Source: JBFWWW01 sp050245975
GTDB lineage: Bacteria > Pseudomonadota > Alphaproteobacteria > Rhizobiales > Hyphomicrobiaceae
Assembly (NCBI GenBank): GCA_050245975.1
Contig: JBFWWW010000197.1
Coordinates: 1-7,068 of the forward strand
Direction of reading: 5' to 3'
Length of the DNA stretch: 7,068 bases
The notes beneath the pieces are model-generated. The model searched no databases and was not told where the DNA came from. It worked only from the letters and a program-made list of their open reading frames with translations. The position numbers and the translations under genes were made by a program. The stretch's first letter is position 1, and the number at the start of each line of letters is the position of its first letter. Positions 5,237 through 7,068 of the stretch are shown piece after piece.

Positions 5237-7068
5237 CTATTCGGCGGCCTGCTTCGGCCGGGTGCTGCGCGACTTTTTGCCGGCCTCCGGCTTGGCGCGT
5301 GGCGACTTGGCCGGAGCCTTGCCGCCGCGCGCCTTTGCCTTGGCGGGCGCTTTCGCCGGTTTGGCATCGGCATCCGGCGCCGCCTCGGCCTTTTTGCGGC
5401 CGCGCGCCGGCGCGCGCTTCTTGCCCGGACCCTTGGCGGCACGCTCCGCGATCAGCGCCACCGCCTCGTCGACAGTGAGCGTCGCGGGGTCCTTGCCGCG
5501 CGGGACGGTTGCGTTGACGTCACCGTGCTTGACGTAGGGGCCGTAGCGGCCCGACAGCACCTCGATCTTGCCGCCCGCGCCCGGATGCTCGCCCAGGTCT
5601 TTCAGCACCGTGGGCTTGGCCCGCTGCCAGCGGTTCTTGCCGGCACCGGCCGCCTTTTCCGCCAGCAGGGTCACGGCACGATTGAGCCCGACCGTGAACA
5701 CGTCCTCGACGGAGTCGAGATTGGCGTACATGCCGTCGTGCAGGACGAACGGCCCGTAGCGGCCGAGCCCGGCCGTGATCGGCTTGCCCGTCTCCGGATG
5801 CTCGCCGACGAGGCGGGGCAGCGACAGCAGCTTCAGCGCATACTCGAGGTCGACCGTGTTCGCATCGACGCCCTTGGGGACCGACGATCGCTTGGGTTTC
5901 TCGTCCTCGGTGGCATCGCCGAGCTGCACGTAGGGGCCGAAGCGTCCGGTGCGCAACGTGACCGCAAGGCCCGTGTCCGGGTCGTAGCCGAGCAGCTTGC
6001 CGTCCGGCGTCGCAGCTTCGGCGGGACCGTCGGCCGGCTGGGACAGCTGGCGCGTGTAGCGGCAATCGGGATAGGCGTCGCAGCCGATGAAGGCGCCGTA
6101 CTTGCCGGAGACCTTGAGGCTGAGGCGGCCCTTCTTGCAGTTGGGACACAGGCGCGGGTCCGAGCCGTCGCCCTTGTCGGGGAAAATGTGCGGGCCCAGC
6201 AGCTCGTTGAGCGCCTCCAGCACCTCGCCGACGCGCAGGTCCTTGATGTCGTCGACGGAGTGCGTGAACTCGCGCCAGAAATCGCGCAGCACGTCCTTCC
6301 ACTCGAGCTTGTGGTCGGAGATGAGGTCGAGCTTTTCCTCCAGGTCCGCCGTGAAATCATACTCGACGTAGCGCTTGAAGAAGCTTTCCAGGAACGCCGT
6401 GACGAGGCGGCCCTTGTCCTCGGGGATGAGCCGCTTCTTGTCGATGCGCACGTAACCGCGGTCCTGCAGCACGGCGAGCGTGGAGGCATAGGTCGACGGA
6501 CGGCCGATGCCCAGCTCCTCCATGCGCTTGACGAGCGTCGCCTCGGTGAAGCGGGGCGGCGGCTGCGTGAAGTGCTGGTCGGCGTCGATCTGGCGGTCGG
6601 TCACGCGGTCGCCCTGCGCGAGCGGCGGCAGCCGGCGGCTCGCATCCTCGTCCTCGCTGGTATCGTCCTTGCCCTTGTCGATGACGCGCGCGCGGTCGTC
6701 GCGGCCCTCCTCGTAGATGCGCAGGAAGCCGTCGAAGGTGATGACGGAGCCGGTGGCACGCAGGCCATAGGCCTTGCCGTCGCGGCCCGTCACGGAGATC
6801 TCGGCGGTCGTCTGCTCGAGCTCGGCGGGCGCCATCTGGCTCGCCAGCGTGCGCTTCCAGATGAGATCGTAGAGGGCGGCCTGATCCCTCTCGAGGTGCC
6901 GGCGCACGCTGTCGGGTGTGCGCTTCGGATCGGTGGGGCGGATCGCCTCGTGGGCTTCCTGCGCGTTCTTGGCCTTGGTCTTGTATTCGCGGGCGAAGGG
7001 CGTGTAGCGGCGACCGTATTCGGCCTCGATGGCATTGCGGATGGCGGAGACGGCCTCGGGCACGATCT
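5237..7068 (-). CDS. topA: DNA topoisomerase I, C-terminal part (N-terminal part outside window)
   Basis: Type IA topoisomerase, which relaxes negative supercoils by cutting one strand through a 5'-phosphotyrosine. About 609 residues are present. The reading frame runs off the right edge, so the GTG at 7063-7061 is an internal valine codon. Numbering from that valine, the fragment opens with PEAVSAIRNAIE and AQEAHEAIRPTDP (34-46), which follow shortly after the active-site MRTD motif in the family. That tyrosine and the Toprim domain are therefore outside the window. The core continues through GIGRPSTYASTLAVLQDRGYV (185-205). One four-cysteine zinc finger lies at 306-334 (CPNC, then GCDAYPDC). 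Three GRxGPxV C-terminal repeats follow at 373-379, 434-440 and 505-511. The last ~65 residues are a Lys/Ala/Pro/Arg-rich tail, probably disordered and DNA-binding. Stop TAG 5239-5237. It appears to be the first gene in view of the topA-rnr-DUF983-NUDIX series. Confidence 0.95.
   Translation of the reverse strand, partial: IVPEAVSAIRNAIEAEYGRRYTPFAREYKTKAKNAQEAHEAIRPTDPKRTPDSVRRHLERDQAALYDLIWKRTLASQMAPAELEQTTAEISVTGRDGKAYGLRATGSVITFDGFLRIYEEGRDDRARVIDKGKDDTSEDEDASRRLPPLAQGDRVTDRQIDADQHFTQPPPRFTEATLVKRMEELGIGRPSTYASTLAVLQDRGYVRIDKKRLIPEDKGRLVTAFLESFFKRYVEYDFTADLEEKLDLISDHKLEWKDVLRDFWREFTHSVDDIKDLRVGEVLEALNELLGPHIFPDKGDGSDPRLCPNCKKGRLSLKVSGKYGAFIGCDAYPDCRYTRQLSQPADGPAEAATPDGKLLGYDPDTGLAVTLRTGRFGPYVQLGDATEDEKPKRSSVPKGVDANTVDLEYALKLLSLPRLVGEHPETGKPITAGLGRYGPFVLHDGMYANLDSVEDVFTVGLNRAVTLLAEKAAGAGKNRWQRAKPTVLKDLGEHPGAGGKIEVLSGRYGPYVKHGDVNATVPRGKDPATLTVDEAVALIAERAAKGPGKKRAPARGRKKAEAAPDADAKPAKAPAKAKARGGKAPAKSPRAKPEAGKKSRSTRPKQAAE

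Noticed and set aside
4815..5537. 240-residue open frame on + strand across the rnr-topA junction
   Set aside because: Composition is Ala/Arg/Ser-rich shadow sequence, and it spans the end of topA and the start of rnr, both firmly identified on the other strand.

Overview
The window is about 7 kb of GC-rich chromosome from an alphaproteobacterium, most likely of the order Hyphomicrobiales (Rhizobiales). The evidence is the gene content and order. A PleD-type diguanylate cyclase converges on rpmG (ribosomal protein L33), and behind rpmG lies a same-strand series reading topA, rnr, DUF983 gene, NUDIX gene, rpmG. From general knowledge this neighbourhood recurs in rhizobial-type genomes. Genus and species cannot be told from the sequence alone.

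Layout on the + strand: (1) positions 1-688 hold the 3' part of pleD, cut by the left edge and reading rightward. (2) Positions 689-1330 are about 640 bp without a convincing protein gene. They contain a weak candidate terminator for pleD, several stem-loops, a striking 21-bp imperfect palindrome (1167-1225) bounded by 6-bp direct repeats, and the rpmG terminator. (3) Positions 1331-1498 are rpmG on the minus strand, a 55-residue gene with its own good sigma-70-type promoter at 1541-1568. (4) Positions 1594-2346 encode a NUDIX hydrolase, overlapping by 8 bp the end of a DUF983 zinc-ribbon membrane protein gene (2339-2821). (5) Positions 2936-5212 are rnr (RNase R), starting with GTG behind a strong Shine-Dalgarno. 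(6) From 5237 to the right edge is topA (DNA topoisomerase I), missing its N-terminal part including the active-site tyrosine.

The minus-strand genes are tightly spaced (24 bp topA-rnr, 114 bp rnr-DUF983, overlap DUF983-NUDIX) and probably form one operon, with read-through into rpmG possible. The set is housekeeping: DNA supercoiling, RNA turnover, nucleotide or CoA-derivative clean-up and a ribosomal protein. pleD is a cell-cycle and surface-attachment signalling gene on the opposite strand.

No mobile element, CRISPR array, toxin-antitoxin pair, phage gene or obviously new protein system is visible. The only part not explained by standard genes is the pleD-rpmG intergenic region, so the findings focus there.
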